Shown here: positions 53,191 through 61,359 of the stretch, piece by piece | Layout of the letters: every line of letters starts with the position of its first letter | Position numbering within the stretch: the stretch's first letter is position 1 | Assembly: GCA_011087645.1 (NCBI GenBank) | Contig: JAALLF010000007.1 | Span: forward strand, 161,172 to 225,171 | Reading direction: 5' to 3' | DNA: 64,000 bases | DNA from: Alphaproteobacteria bacterium | Lineage (GTDB): Bacteria > Pseudomonadota > Alphaproteobacteria > UBA6615 | The notes under the pieces: generated by a model | Seen by the model: only the letters and a program-made list of their open reading frames with translations | Told to the model about the DNA's origin: nothing | The model's database searches: none | Translations under genes and position numbers: made by a program

Positions 53191-54048
53191 TCATTGCGGC
53201 TCGAAATCGAGGCCGACGTCCCAGTTGGTGACGCTGTGGGTGAGCCAGCCCAGCGAGATTAAGTCAACGCCGGTGGCGGCGACCTCCGCGACGGTCTGCG
53301 GCGTGATACCGCCCGAGGCCTCGGTGACCACCCGTCCGGCGACTAAGGCGACGGCTTCGGTCAGCGTTGCCGGCGTCATATTGTCGAGCAGCACCGCGTC
53401 GACATCGAGGCCAAGCGCCTCTTCCAGCTCGGCCAGGGTGTCGACTTCGACTTCGACTTTGACCATATGGCCGAGACGTTGGCGCACGCGCTCGATCGCC
53501 GGAGCGACCCCGCCGGCCATAACCCGGTGATTATCTTTTATTAAAACCCCATCGCCCAGGCCGAAGCGGTGATTGACTCCGCCGCCGGCGCGCACCGCAT
53601 ATTTATCGAGCAGGCGCAGCCCCGGCGCGGTTTTGCGGGTGCACACGATACGCGCTTTATGATCGCCGACGGCGGTGACCAAGTCGCGGGTTGTGGTGGC
53701 GATGCCCGACATGCGGCCGAGTAGATTCAGCGCCGTGCGCTCGCCGCTGAGCAACACCCGCGCCGCGCCGGAGACCACCGCCAGGGTCGCCCCGGCTTGG
53801 ACATCTTCGCCGTCGCGGTGCCCGTGTTCCACGGTGACCGCGGGGTCGAGCGCGGCAAAGGCCGCCAAGGCAACTTCGAGACCGGCCACCCGCCCACCGC
53901 TGCGCGCGACAATGGCAGCTCTGGCCCGCGCTTCGGGCGCGACGATGGCGTCGGTGGTGATATCGCCGGCCTCGCCGAAATCCTCGGCGAGCGCGCGTTC
54001 GATGATCGGCGCGTAGCTAAACGGATAAAGCGGTGGTATTTGCATCAT
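53191..54048 (-). CDS. nadC: quinolinate phosphoribosyltransferase
   Basis: 285 residues. It decarboxylates quinolinate and joins it to PRPP, giving nicotinate mononucleotide. The N-terminus is ALAEDFGEAGDITTDAI; the PRPP-binding region has RKTAPGLRLLDKYAVRAGGG and HRFGLGDGVLIKDNH; the closing part is VEVEVDTLAELEEAL and EASGGITPQTV. The ATG lies inside the 3' end of nadB (32-base overlap), so translation is coupled. It is the last gene of nadA-nadB-nadC. Confidence 0.95.
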   Translation of the reverse strand: MMQIPPLYPFSYAPIIERALAEDFGEAGDITTDAIVAPEARARAAIVARSGGRVAGLEVALAAFAALDPAVTVEHGHRDGEDVQAGATLAVVSGAARVLLSGERTALNLLGRMSGIATTTRDLVTAVGDHKARIVCTRKTAPGLRLLDKYAVRAGGGVNHRFGLGDGVLIKDNHRVMAGGVAPAIERVRQRLGHMVKVEVEVDTLAELEEALGLDVDAVLLDNMTPATLTEAVALVAGRVVTEASGGITPQTVAEVAATGVDLISLGWLTHSVTNWDVGLDFEPQ

Positions 54049-55702
54049 CGCGGTAGCCCTCCTGAGCGCCTCCGGGCTCTGCCAGATCGTCGAGTGTCAG
54101 AAACTGCCGCACGCCAGCTGCCGCGGCGGGTTGCGGGAAATCGATGCGGTAATGAGCGCCCCGGCTTTCGCAACGCTGCGCCGCCGCCAAGGTCATCAGA
54201 CGACCGGCAAGCGCCAGATTACGCAACTCGCCCCAGCGCCGGACGTCATCGGGGAATACTATCGACGGATGCGCTTGGTTTGCGATCTCGGCTAATCGCT
54301 CCGCGATATCCCGGTGGACGTCGAGCGCCGCCTGCAGGCCGGCATCATCGCGGCGCAGACCAACTTTTTCGTACATCAACGCACGCAGTTGCGCCGTCAA
54401 TTTAGCGATCTCGGCCGCCGCATCGGCGCCGGGGACCGATGGCGCCGTCACATCCGGTTGGTGGCGCGGCAGGGCAGCTTTTTCGGCGATATCGTCAGCC
54501 ACCCGATGGCCGAAAACCAGGCCCTCGAGTAACGAATTGCTGGCCAGCCGGTTGGCGCCATGCACCCCGGTTGCCGCGGCCTCACCGCACACCCACAGGC
54601 CGTCGAGCGAGGTTCGCCCGCGATCGTCAGCCGCGATACCGCCCATATGGTAGTGCGCCGCTGGCGCTACGGGGATGACGTCACAAGCCGGATCGAAACC
54701 GGCGGCGGCGCATAGAGACTGCACCGTGGGGAAATGGGCCGCCGAAGGGCCGGACATGATGGCGCGCATATCCAGATAGGCGCCATCGCCGTCGACCAGT
54801 CGCTGCCAGATCGCCCGGGCCACTACGTCGCGTGGCGCCAATTCGGCGTCCGGGTGTTCGTCGACCATGAAGCGCCGCCCCGCGCCATCGACCAGGGTAG
54901 CGCCTTCGCCGCGCAACGCCTCGGTCAACAGGGGCATCGGCGCCCCAGCTGTCGCATGGGGGTCGACCAAGGCCGTCGGGTGGAACTGGACAAACTCTAA
55001 ATCGGCCAGCTTCACACCTGCGCGCGCGGCCATCGCCAGGCCGTCGGCGGTGCCTTCGCCCGGATTGGTGGTGCGTTGAAAGACCTGTCCCGAGCCGCCG
55101 GTTGCCAGGACCACAAACGGTGCCCGGTGCAGGGTCCAGCCGCCGCCCGCGTGATAGGCGACGACCCCGCCAACGCGGCCATCTTGCACCGCTAATTCCC
55201 AGGCGAAGGCCGAGGTTTGCACATCGATCGACGGGGTTTGGTCGACCCTATCGGCCAGCCATTTATGGATATGGCGACCGGTGGCGTCGCCGCCGGCATG
55301 GACGATGCGCCGGTGTCCGTGGGCGGCCTCGCGGCCGAGCAGAATTTCACCCGCCTCGCCACGGTCGAACGGTGCGCCGGAGGCAATCAGCTCGCGCAGG
55401 CGCGTGGCGCCATCGTGGGTAAGCAAATCGACGGTCGAGGCCTCGTTCAGGCCGGCCCCCGCCACCACCGTGTCGCTGGCATGGGCCTGCGGCGTATCGT
55501 CGGCGCCAACCGCAGCGGCAATGCCGCCTTGCGCCCAGGCCGTCGACCCGCCGGTCAGCGCCGGCGTCTTGGTCAGCAGCGTCACTTTTCGCGGCGCCAA
55601 ACGCAATGCGGTGACCATCCCGGCCATGCCGGAACCGATGACGATGATTTCAGCATCGGCGGCAATGCCCATCGCGGGCCGGAAGGGCCGGATAATAGTC
55701 AT
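54017..55702 (-). CDS. nadB: L-aspartate oxidase
   Basis: 561 residues. FAD-binding N-terminus IIVIGSGMAGMVTALRLA, then GGSTAWAQGGIAAAVG, HGRRIVHAGGDATGRHI-type region around residue 130, and the substrate/FAD region QFHPTALVDP with the C-terminal GLWVCGEAAATGVHGANRLAS. It oxidises L-aspartate to iminoaspartate for NadA. It starts 18 bases after the nadA stop and overlaps nadC. No sign of damage. Confidence 0.95.
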   Translation of the reverse strand: MTIIRPFRPAMGIAADAEIIVIGSGMAGMVTALRLAPRKVTLLTKTPALTGGSTAWAQGGIAAAVGADDTPQAHASDTVVAGAGLNEASTVDLLTHDGATRLRELIASGAPFDRGEAGEILLGREAAHGHRRIVHAGGDATGRHIHKWLADRVDQTPSIDVQTSAFAWELAVQDGRVGGVVAYHAGGGWTLHRAPFVVLATGGSGQVFQRTTNPGEGTADGLAMAARAGVKLADLEFVQFHPTALVDPHATAGAPMPLLTEALRGEGATLVDGAGRRFMVDEHPDAELAPRDVVARAIWQRLVDGDGAYLDMRAIMSGPSAAHFPTVQSLCAAAGFDPACDVIPVAPAAHYHMGGIAADDRGRTSLDGLWVCGEAAATGVHGANRLASNSLLEGLVFGHRVADDIAEKAALPRHQPDVTAPSVPGADAAAEIAKLTAQLRALMYEKVGLRRDDAGLQAALDVHRDIAERLAEIANQAHPSIVFPDDVRRWGELRNLALAGRLMTLAAAQRCESRGAHYRIDFPQPAAAAGVRQFLTLDDLAEPGGAQEGYRDDANTTALSV

Positions 55703-55720
55703 GGCAATTCGAACCGCTCG

Positions 55721-56725
55721 CTAGCTGTGCGCGAGCATGCGCTCCACGGTAACCCGGGCGCGCGCGGCGACCTCGGGGTCGACTTCCACGCGCGGTTCCA
55801 TATTGGTCAGCGCATCGAAGATTTTCGGCAGGGTGATCAGTTTCATGTGGGGGCACAGGTTGCACGGCCGAATAAATTCGACCTCCGGATGCTCGACCGC
55901 CACGTTGTCGCTCATGGAGCATTCGGTGACCAGCAGCACCCGTTCTGGTTTTTCATCGCCGACATAGTTGATCATTTTCGCCGTCGAGCCCACAAAATCG
56001 GCCTCTTTCAGCACATCTTCCGGGCATTCCGGATGGGCGACGATAACGATATCGGAAAATTGTTTGCGGTAGTCGCGCAACTCGTCGCCGGTGAAGCGCT
56101 CATGGACTTCGCAACTGCCTTCCCAATAGATCACCTCGACATCAGTCTGGCTGGCGATGTAGCGGGCGAGATACTGGTCGGGCAGGCAAATCACTTTATC
56201 CGTGCCCAGGGATTCGACGATCTTCACCGCGTTGCCCGACGTGCAGCAGATATCGGATTCGGCCTTCACATCGGCTGAAGTGTTGACGTAGGTCACCACC
56301 GGCACGCCGGGATATTTCTCGCGCAACAGGCGCACATCGGCGCCGGTAATCGACGCCGCCAAAGAGCAGCCCGCCGCCATATCGGGCATCAGCACGGTTT
56401 TCTCCGGGCTCAGCAGTTTCGCCGTCTCGGCCATGAAATGCACACCGGCCAACACGATAACCTCGGCATCTGTCTCCGCCGCCTTACGGGCTAGGGCGAG
56501 GGAATCGCCAACGATATCGGCGACGCCGTGGAAGATTTCCGGGGTCATGTAATTATGCGCCAAGATGACCGCGTTGCGCTCGCGCTTGAGGCGGTTGATG
56601 GCATCCACATAAGGCGCGTGGACCGGCCACTCGAATTCGGGAACAACCGATTTCATGCGCTCGTAGATCGGCTGCGTCGCCGCGGCGATTTCCGGTGTGT
56701 ATTCGAGCTCTGCGGTGTGGCTCAT
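55721..56725 (-). CDS. nadA: quinolinate synthase
   Basis: 334 residues from the ATG at 56725, which has CGAGG upstream; an in-frame start at 56764 would sit in the operator region. It condenses iminoaspartate with dihydroxyacetone phosphate using a 4Fe-4S cluster. Cluster Cys candidates are in [20 protein letters not shown] and [25 protein letters not shown] and [19 protein letters not shown] are typical. It is first in nadABC, directly downstream of two palindromes that are likely NadQ operators. Confidence 0.95.
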   Translation of the reverse strand: MSHTAELEYTPEIAAATQPIYERMKSVVPEFEWPVHAPYVDAINRLKRERNAVILAHNYMTPEIFHGVADIVGDSLALARKAAETDAEVIVLAGVHFMAETAKLLSPEKTVLMPDMAAGCSLAASITGADVRLLREKYPGVPVVTYVNTSADVKAESDICCTSGNAVKIVESLGTDKVICLPDQYLARYIASQTDVEVIYWEGSCEVHERFTGDELRDYRKQFSDIVIVAHPECPEDVLKEADFVGSTAKMINYVGDEKPERVLLVTECSMSDNVAVEHPEVEFIRPCNLCPHMKLITLPKIFDALTNMEPRVEVDPEVAARARVTVERMLAHS

Positions 56726-56755
56726 TTGTGTGTCCTCGCGACAACCAGGTTTATT

Positions 56756-56774
56756 TATACTCATATTGAGTATA
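56756..56774. promoter_or_regulatory. palindromic operator upstream of nadA (candidate NadQ site)
   Basis: TATACTCA-TAT-TGAGTATA, with perfect 8-bp arms, ends 31 bases before the nadA start. The position and the nadQ gene next to it indicate a repressor site for the nadABC operon. Confidence 0.65.
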
Positions 56775-56782
56775 TTTATATA

Positions 56783-56799
56783 ATGCTCTCATGGAGCAT
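56783..56799. promoter_or_regulatory. second palindrome upstream of nadA
   Basis: ATGCTC-TCATG-GAGCAT, with 6-bp arms, its centre about 26 bases from that of the first palindrome and with similar CTC/GAG half-sites. The spacer between the two holds TATATAA-like sequence, so they may bracket the -10 or -35 region. Confidence 0.5.
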
Positions 56800-56864
56800 A
56801 TCAAGGTGTCAAGACGAAAGGATGAAGATTAGCCGCGAACAGAGCACATCGCGCTGGCCGGCGA

Positions 56865-57866
56865 TCAGCCGATGATGCGCGCCGCCGGCAAGCCGACGCC
56901 CGAGGCCGGGCGCTCGCTCAAGACCTCACGGCGGAAGCGGAACAGCTCCGCGGGCCGACCGCGGCTTTGACTGTCGCGCTGGCCGGTTGGCTCAACCAAG
57001 CCACCGCTAACTACCAGGCGGCGGAAATTCTGTTTGTGTAGCCGCACGCCACCCAAGGCTTCGACCACCCGCTGTAACTGTAACAGGGTGAATGTCGGCG
57101 CCAACAAGTCGAACACCACGGGCCGGTATTTCAGCTTGCCACGAATACGGCCGAGCGCCGTTGCCAAGACGCGGCGATTGTCGAGCGCCATGGGCGTGCC
57201 CAACCGCTCGGCGGTCTCAAGGGTCTCGCTGTCGGTCTGGGGGACCGGACGCCCCGATAGCGCCGCGCGAATTTGCGCGTCACGCAACGCTTCGCCGATC
57301 ATGCCCGCCTCATAGAGCAGCTCGTAGCGCTCGAGCACCCGTTCGAAATCCCACGGCGCGGCCTCGGTGCCAAAGGCGATGGACAGCCGCTCTTGATAGG
57401 TCTGACGCTCGTCGGCATCGGCGATCTGCGCAATCCAGGTCTGCAGATTGGGCCGGATCGCCTGGTCGACGATGGCCGGACGTCCCTCGCGCCAATCCTC
57501 CCAGGGGAAGAAATCGTACCAATTGTGCCATTCGGCCTCGCCGGCGCCGGACAACGGAACTTGGCGTACCAGCGCCAAATAACCCACCGACACCAGACGC
57601 GGACCGCCGGCCTGTTCGCGCGGATCGCGGTGCCGGTCGCCGAAAGTATAAAGCTGTTCCACATAGCCCAGATCGAGGCCGGTTTGCTGCTCGACCCAAT
57701 TGTGCAGGCCAAGCTCCAGGGTGCGGTGCTCACCCGGATCGAACGGGCCAAAGGGCAGCGCCACCGGACTGTCGGCCCAGGCTTCCGCCTCACCGCGCTG
57801 CGCCGGTGTCGCCAGAGAATGGGCGGCGCGCTGCACCGTGAGGATGCGCGGCACTTCGTCGGTCAC
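56865..57866 (-). CDS. nadQ: NadQ-type NUDIX-like transcriptional regulator
   Basis: At least 333 residues. The N-terminal part is a NUDIX-like domain (ILTVQRAAHSLATPAQ, then LVSVGYLALVRQ). The C-terminus has the NrtR/NadQ winged helix, with FTLLQLQRVVEALGGVRLHK, QNFRRLVVSGGLVEPTGQ and RGRPAELFRFRRE. Such proteins sense NAD metabolites and repress NAD synthesis genes; nadABC lies directly downstream. The GTG at 57866 is only the first available start: in-frame codons upstream encode A-V-I-G-L-N-A-I-I-I-A-V-T-D, the first NUDIX strand, and stay open to 58016 with no ATG, GTG or TTG. The true 5' end is therefore unresolved. Confidence 0.82.
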   Translation of the reverse strand: MTDEVPRILTVQRAAHSLATPAQRGEAEAWADSPVALPFGPFDPGEHRTLELGLHNWVEQQTGLDLGYVEQLYTFGDRHRDPREQAGGPRLVSVGYLALVRQVPLSGAGEAEWHNWYDFFPWEDWREGRPAIVDQAIRPNLQTWIAQIADADERQTYQERLSIAFGTEAAPWDFERVLERYELLYEAGMIGEALRDAQIRAALSGRPVPQTDSETLETAERLGTPMALDNRRVLATALGRIRGKLKYRPVVFDLLAPTFTLLQLQRVVEALGGVRLHKQNFRRLVVSGGLVEPTGQRDSQSRGRPAELFRFRREVLSERPASGVGLPAARIIG

Positions 57867-57978
57867 CGCGATGATGATCGCGTTGAGACCGATGACCGCC
57901 GGCTGCGGTCCCGCCGCCGCGTCGCCGCGCGGCGTATCTGTATTCGCAGTGGGCGTCTTCTTCTCCTCAGGCGTAAAT

Positions 57979-58962
57979 TTAGTCTCCGTAACAGCCGGAC
58001 ATGCGCGCGCGCATTTTTACCATCGCCAACACATGATCGATGGTCGGGGTGGCGATCTCTGTTAAACGCGCCAACTCCTGCACCGAACTGACTAGCGCGT
58101 CGATCTCCATCGGCCGGCCGAGTTCGAGATCCTGCAACATCGAGGTCTTGTGCTCGCCGACTTCGCGGGCGCCGGCGATGCGTTTATCCACACCGACGGG
58201 AAACTTTACGCCCAACGCTTCGCCGACCGCCTGCGCTTCGACCATGATCGCGCGAATGACACCGCAGACATCAGGGTCGTCGATCATTTGCGCCAAGGTG
58301 CCGCCGGTGAGCGCACTGACCGGATTGAGACTAACATTGCCCCATAGCTTCACCCAAATCTCGTCGCGAATACGCGCGCGTATCGGGGCGCGCAATTCGG
58401 CTTGCGCCAAGACCGAGGCCAAGGCCTGCGCGCGCTCGGATTTTTCACCGTTGGGCTCACCCAAGGTAAACCGGTTGCCATATTCATGCTCGATGACCCC
58501 CGGTTCGACAATGGTGGCGGCGGGGTAGACCACACAGCCGATCACGCGCTCGGGGCCGATATGGCGCCATTGCCCGTCGCCAGGATCGACCGTCGCCAAG
58601 CGCGTTCCCTCCTGCGCGCCACCATGGGCATAGAAATACCACCAGGGTACACCGTTTTGAGCTGTTACCACCGCGGTGTCGGGCCCGAGAAGCGGCGCCA
58701 TCTGGTCGGCGACGGCGGCGGCCGAATGGGCCTTCAAAGTCACCACCACATAATCCTGCGGACCGGCCTCGTTAGGGTCGTCGGTGCAGGTGACGGCGAC
58801 GTTCTTCTCTTCGCCGCCGATGCGCAAGGTCAGGCCCTTGGCGCGCATCGCCGCCAAATGCGGGCCACGCGCGATGCAGGTGACCTCGGCCGCATCGGCC
58901 AGCGCCAATTGCGCGGCCATGTAGCCGCCGATCGCCCCCGCCCCGTAAATGCAGATTTTCAT
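57979..58962 (-). CDS. ketopantoate reductase (ApbA/PanE) family protein
   Basis: 327 residues. NADPH-binding loop G-A-G-A-I-G at residues 7-12, then CIARGPHLAAMRAKGLTLR, PQDYVVVTLKAHSAAAVADQ and VTAQNGVPWWYF. The C-terminal domain has WVKLWGNVSLNPVSALTGG, with the catalytic Lys, and HKTSMLQDLELGRPMEIDAL. A true PanE is possible, but many paralogues reduce other 2-oxo acids. It starts 18 bases after the acyl-CoA ligase gene on the same strand and ends at or within the probable 5' region of nadQ. Confidence 0.9.
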   Translation of the reverse strand: MKICIYGAGAIGGYMAAQLALADAAEVTCIARGPHLAAMRAKGLTLRIGGEEKNVAVTCTDDPNEAGPQDYVVVTLKAHSAAAVADQMAPLLGPDTAVVTAQNGVPWWYFYAHGGAQEGTRLATVDPGDGQWRHIGPERVIGCVVYPAATIVEPGVIEHEYGNRFTLGEPNGEKSERAQALASVLAQAELRAPIRARIRDEIWVKLWGNVSLNPVSALTGGTLAQMIDDPDVCGVIRAIMVEAQAVGEALGVKFPVGVDKRIAGAREVGEHKTSMLQDLELGRPMEIDALVSSVQELARLTEIATPTIDHVLAMVKMRARMSGCYGD

Positions 58963-58980
58963 GGCGTCGCCTTGGTCGCG

Positions 58981-60498
58981 CTATAGGCCGAGCTTTTCGT
59001 GCAAGCCGATGCGCTGCAGTTTGCCGGTGGCGCCCTTGGGAATTTCGTCGATAAAGATGACTTTGCGCGGCACCTTGAAATCAGCCAGGCGCTGGGCGGC
59101 GAACTCGCGAACCTCGCTTTCGTCCGCAGCCTCGCCTTCCTTGAGCACGATTGCCGCGCCGACTTCCTCGCCCAACTTGTCATGAGGAATGGCGAAGGTC
59201 ACCGCCTGGGCGATCGCCGGATGATCGAGCAGTATTTCATCGACCTCGCGCGGCGATATTTTCTCGCCGCCGCGGTTGATGATCTCTTTCAGTCGTCCGG
59301 TGATACTCAGATACCCCTCCGCGTCCATCACGCCCTGATCGCCAGTGCGGAACCAGCCATCGGAGAAGCCTTCGGCGTTGGCCGTCGGATTGTTCTCGTA
59401 GCCTTTGGTGACGTTGGGGCCGCGGATGACGATTTCGCCGGTCTCGCCTACCGGCAGGATATTGTTATCAGTGTCCATGATGGTCACTTCGGGACCCGCC
59501 GCGATACCTACCGAACCCGGCTTGCGGGCGCCGGGCGGTAAGGGGTTCGATGCCATTTGGTGGGCCGCCTCGGTCATGCCGTAGGATTCGATGACCGGGC
59601 AGCCGAAGGTCGCTTCGAGTTCGGCCATCACTTGCGGCGGCAAAGAAGAGGATGACGAGCGAATGAACCGTAGGTCCATCGCCTCGATGATCTCGGCGTT
59701 GCGGGCCGCGCGGGACAAGATCGCCTGGTGCATGGTCGGCACCGCCGTGTACCAGGAAGGTCTGGCATCGGCGAACCAGGAAAAGACCCGCAGCGCGTTA
59801 AAGCCCGGAGTGCAGTAAATACTGGCGCCCGCCGCCAGGCTCGACAGGACCGCGGCGATCAGCCCGTGGATGTGGAACAGCGGCATAATGTTTACACAAC
59901 GATCGGCGGGGTTGAGGTTGAGAATCTCGCCGATATGCTTGGCCGAGGCGCACACGTTCGTTTGGCTCAAGGGCACGATCTTGGGCCGCGACGTGGTGCC
60001 CGAGGTGTGGAGCACCAAGCCGATATCCTCAGATGCGGCATAATCGAGATCGGCCGTCGTCGCGCTATCGCCCGCCGCCGGGAGCGTGAAGGCGCCCGCC
60101 GGGCTACCGTCGGCAACGTCGAGTTCATAGACCGGCACGTCCAGGGACTGGGCCACTTCGATAGCCGGCGATTCGCTGCCCGTCTCGACCAAAAGCGCCT
60201 TGGCGTTCAGATCTTCGAGATAGAACCGGAACTCGTCGGCGCGATAGGCCGGGTTCAACGGCGCAGTGGTCGCGCCGGCGCCCACAGCGATGAACGCCGC
60301 CGCCATCTCCGGACCGTTCGGCAACACGATGGCGACCCGGTCGTTGCGCTCGACCCCCAAACGCCGCAACGCGGCAACGGTTTCCGCCACCAGGGTCCGC
60401 AAGGCGGCATAGGTGAGCGACGTCCGGTCAACAGCGGTAATCGCCGTATCGTCATCGGCGCCGGCGTTCAGAAGTTCAATAATTGTTTGTGCGGCCAT
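58981..60498 (-). CDS. acyl-CoA synthetase resembling oxalate-CoA ligase
   Basis: About 505 residues from the ATG at 60498; an in-frame GTG 15 bases upstream is possible. ANL superfamily: ATP-binding LHTSGTTSRPKIVPLSQTN, then MPLFHIHGLIAAVLSSL, SWYTAVPTMHQAIL, FIRSSSSSLPPQVMAELE, ESYGMTEAAHQMASNPLPPG and, near the end, GRLKEIINRGGEKISP. This set of motifs is closest to the AAE3/Pcs60 oxalyl-CoA synthetases known to me. It is upstream of the ketopantoate-reductase-like gene and probably co-transcribed. Substrate oxalate is a prediction; another small acid is possible. Confidence 0.87.
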   Translation of the reverse strand: MAAQTIIELLNAGADDDTAITAVDRTSLTYAALRTLVAETVAALRRLGVERNDRVAIVLPNGPEMAAAFIAVGAGATTAPLNPAYRADEFRFYLEDLNAKALLVETGSESPAIEVAQSLDVPVYELDVADGSPAGAFTLPAAGDSATTADLDYAASEDIGLVLHTSGTTSRPKIVPLSQTNVCASAKHIGEILNLNPADRCVNIMPLFHIHGLIAAVLSSLAAGASIYCTPGFNALRVFSWFADARPSWYTAVPTMHQAILSRAARNAEIIEAMDLRFIRSSSSSLPPQVMAELEATFGCPVIESYGMTEAAHQMASNPLPPGARKPGSVGIAAGPEVTIMDTDNNILPVGETGEIVIRGPNVTKGYENNPTANAEGFSDGWFRTGDQGVMDAEGYLSITGRLKEIINRGGEKISPREVDEILLDHPAIAQAVTFAIPHDKLGEEVGAAIVLKEGEAADESEVREFAAQRLADFKVPRKVIFIDEIPKGATGKLQRIGLHEKLGL

Positions 60499-60674
60499 GG
60501 TTCGACGTTCCACAAGATAGGGCTATTTGGGCGAAAGCCAATTGGTTCTGGCGCGGCGCTCATCCCTCGGCCATTCACCGATAGGCAATCGCCAGCGCGC
60601 GCCTATTCAATAGGCGATACGGACCACCGACCGCAATGGTCAGCAGACACGATTACAAGGATGAAACAAAGGTG

Positions 60675-61106
60675 CTAGACGACGATGTCGAGGCGCGGCC
60701 GATCGAGCCACCCCAGGGGGACCGCTTCGCCGGGCAGCAATATATCGTCGTCAAAGGCCAGCGAAGGGTAAGCCGAAGCGCCGGTCTCGTGATCGACAAC
60801 AGGTCCCGCCGAAGGATCTTCTTCTTGAGCATAAAGCTGAGCGAAGAAGAGGCTGGTCGCCCCCTGCCCCAAAATATCCGGCGTTTCGGCGAAATGCCGC
60901 GCACTGCCCTTCGGCTCTTCGTCAGACCGGTCGACCGGCTCGCCCAGCTCCGAGCGCGACAAATCGCGCCGAACTCGGCTGCTGTAGGTATTAACTGGCT
61001 CATGAGCGCCAATACGCTGGGCCGCCGTCCTGGCAGCACGCGTGGCGTGCCCATGTAACGGGTCATGTATGGCGGTCGGGGCCGGAAGATGCGGAAGAAT
61101 TAACAC
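60675..61106 (-). CDS. hypothetical protein
   Basis: 143 residues starting at GTG 61106. No signal peptide or membrane helix. N-terminal HATRAARTAAQRIGAHEP and C-terminal FFAQLYAQEE, then AFDDDILLPGEAVPLGWLD and RPRLDIVV. Composition is compatible with a real gene, and I prefer it to the opposite-strand frame over the same region. No strong ribosome-binding site. Function unknown. It lies between the acyl-CoA ligase and the GGDEF-EAL gene and is divergent from the latter. Confidence 0.5.
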   Translation of the reverse strand: MLILPHLPAPTAIHDPLHGHATRAARTAAQRIGAHEPVNTYSSRVRRDLSRSELGEPVDRSDEEPKGSARHFAETPDILGQGATSLFFAQLYAQEEDPSAGPVVDHETGASAYPSLAFDDDILLPGEAVPLGWLDRPRLDIVV

Positions 61107-61359
61107 GGTGCGTCCAATGCCATATTCGAATACATCGAAACTTATGTACTTTTATTTAAAATTTCAAGCAAAAACTAAATAAAACTTTACCTTTCATTAA
61201 CCAAATATATTAACCATATCAATCATTTAGATGATTTCTGTCGTCTCCGACGAAAACAATATTACTGTTTATTAACACTTGGATTGTATCTTTATTTTGG
61301 GTTCACACCCTTAGATTCTGCGCGATCTTCGTGCTGACACCTTCAGGTAGGAGGTTATT
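61107..61359. other. AT-rich divergent intergenic region
   Basis: About 250 bp, strongly AT-rich between 61130 and 61320. TTAA occurs twice at 61197-61213, but with 9 rather than 7 bases between, so it is not a standard CtrA box. It carries TAGGAGG before the GTG at 61360. No gene seen. Confidence 0.55.

Noticed and set aside
60636..61058. Plus-strand gene opposite the 143-residue hypothetical
   Set aside because: No ribosome-binding site and Arg-rich composition; the minus frame has a more protein-like sequence, though still of moderate confidence.
61197..61213. CtrA box upstream of the GGDEF-EAL gene
   Set aside because: The two TTAA half-sites are separated by 9 bases, not 7, inside a generally AT-rich stretch.
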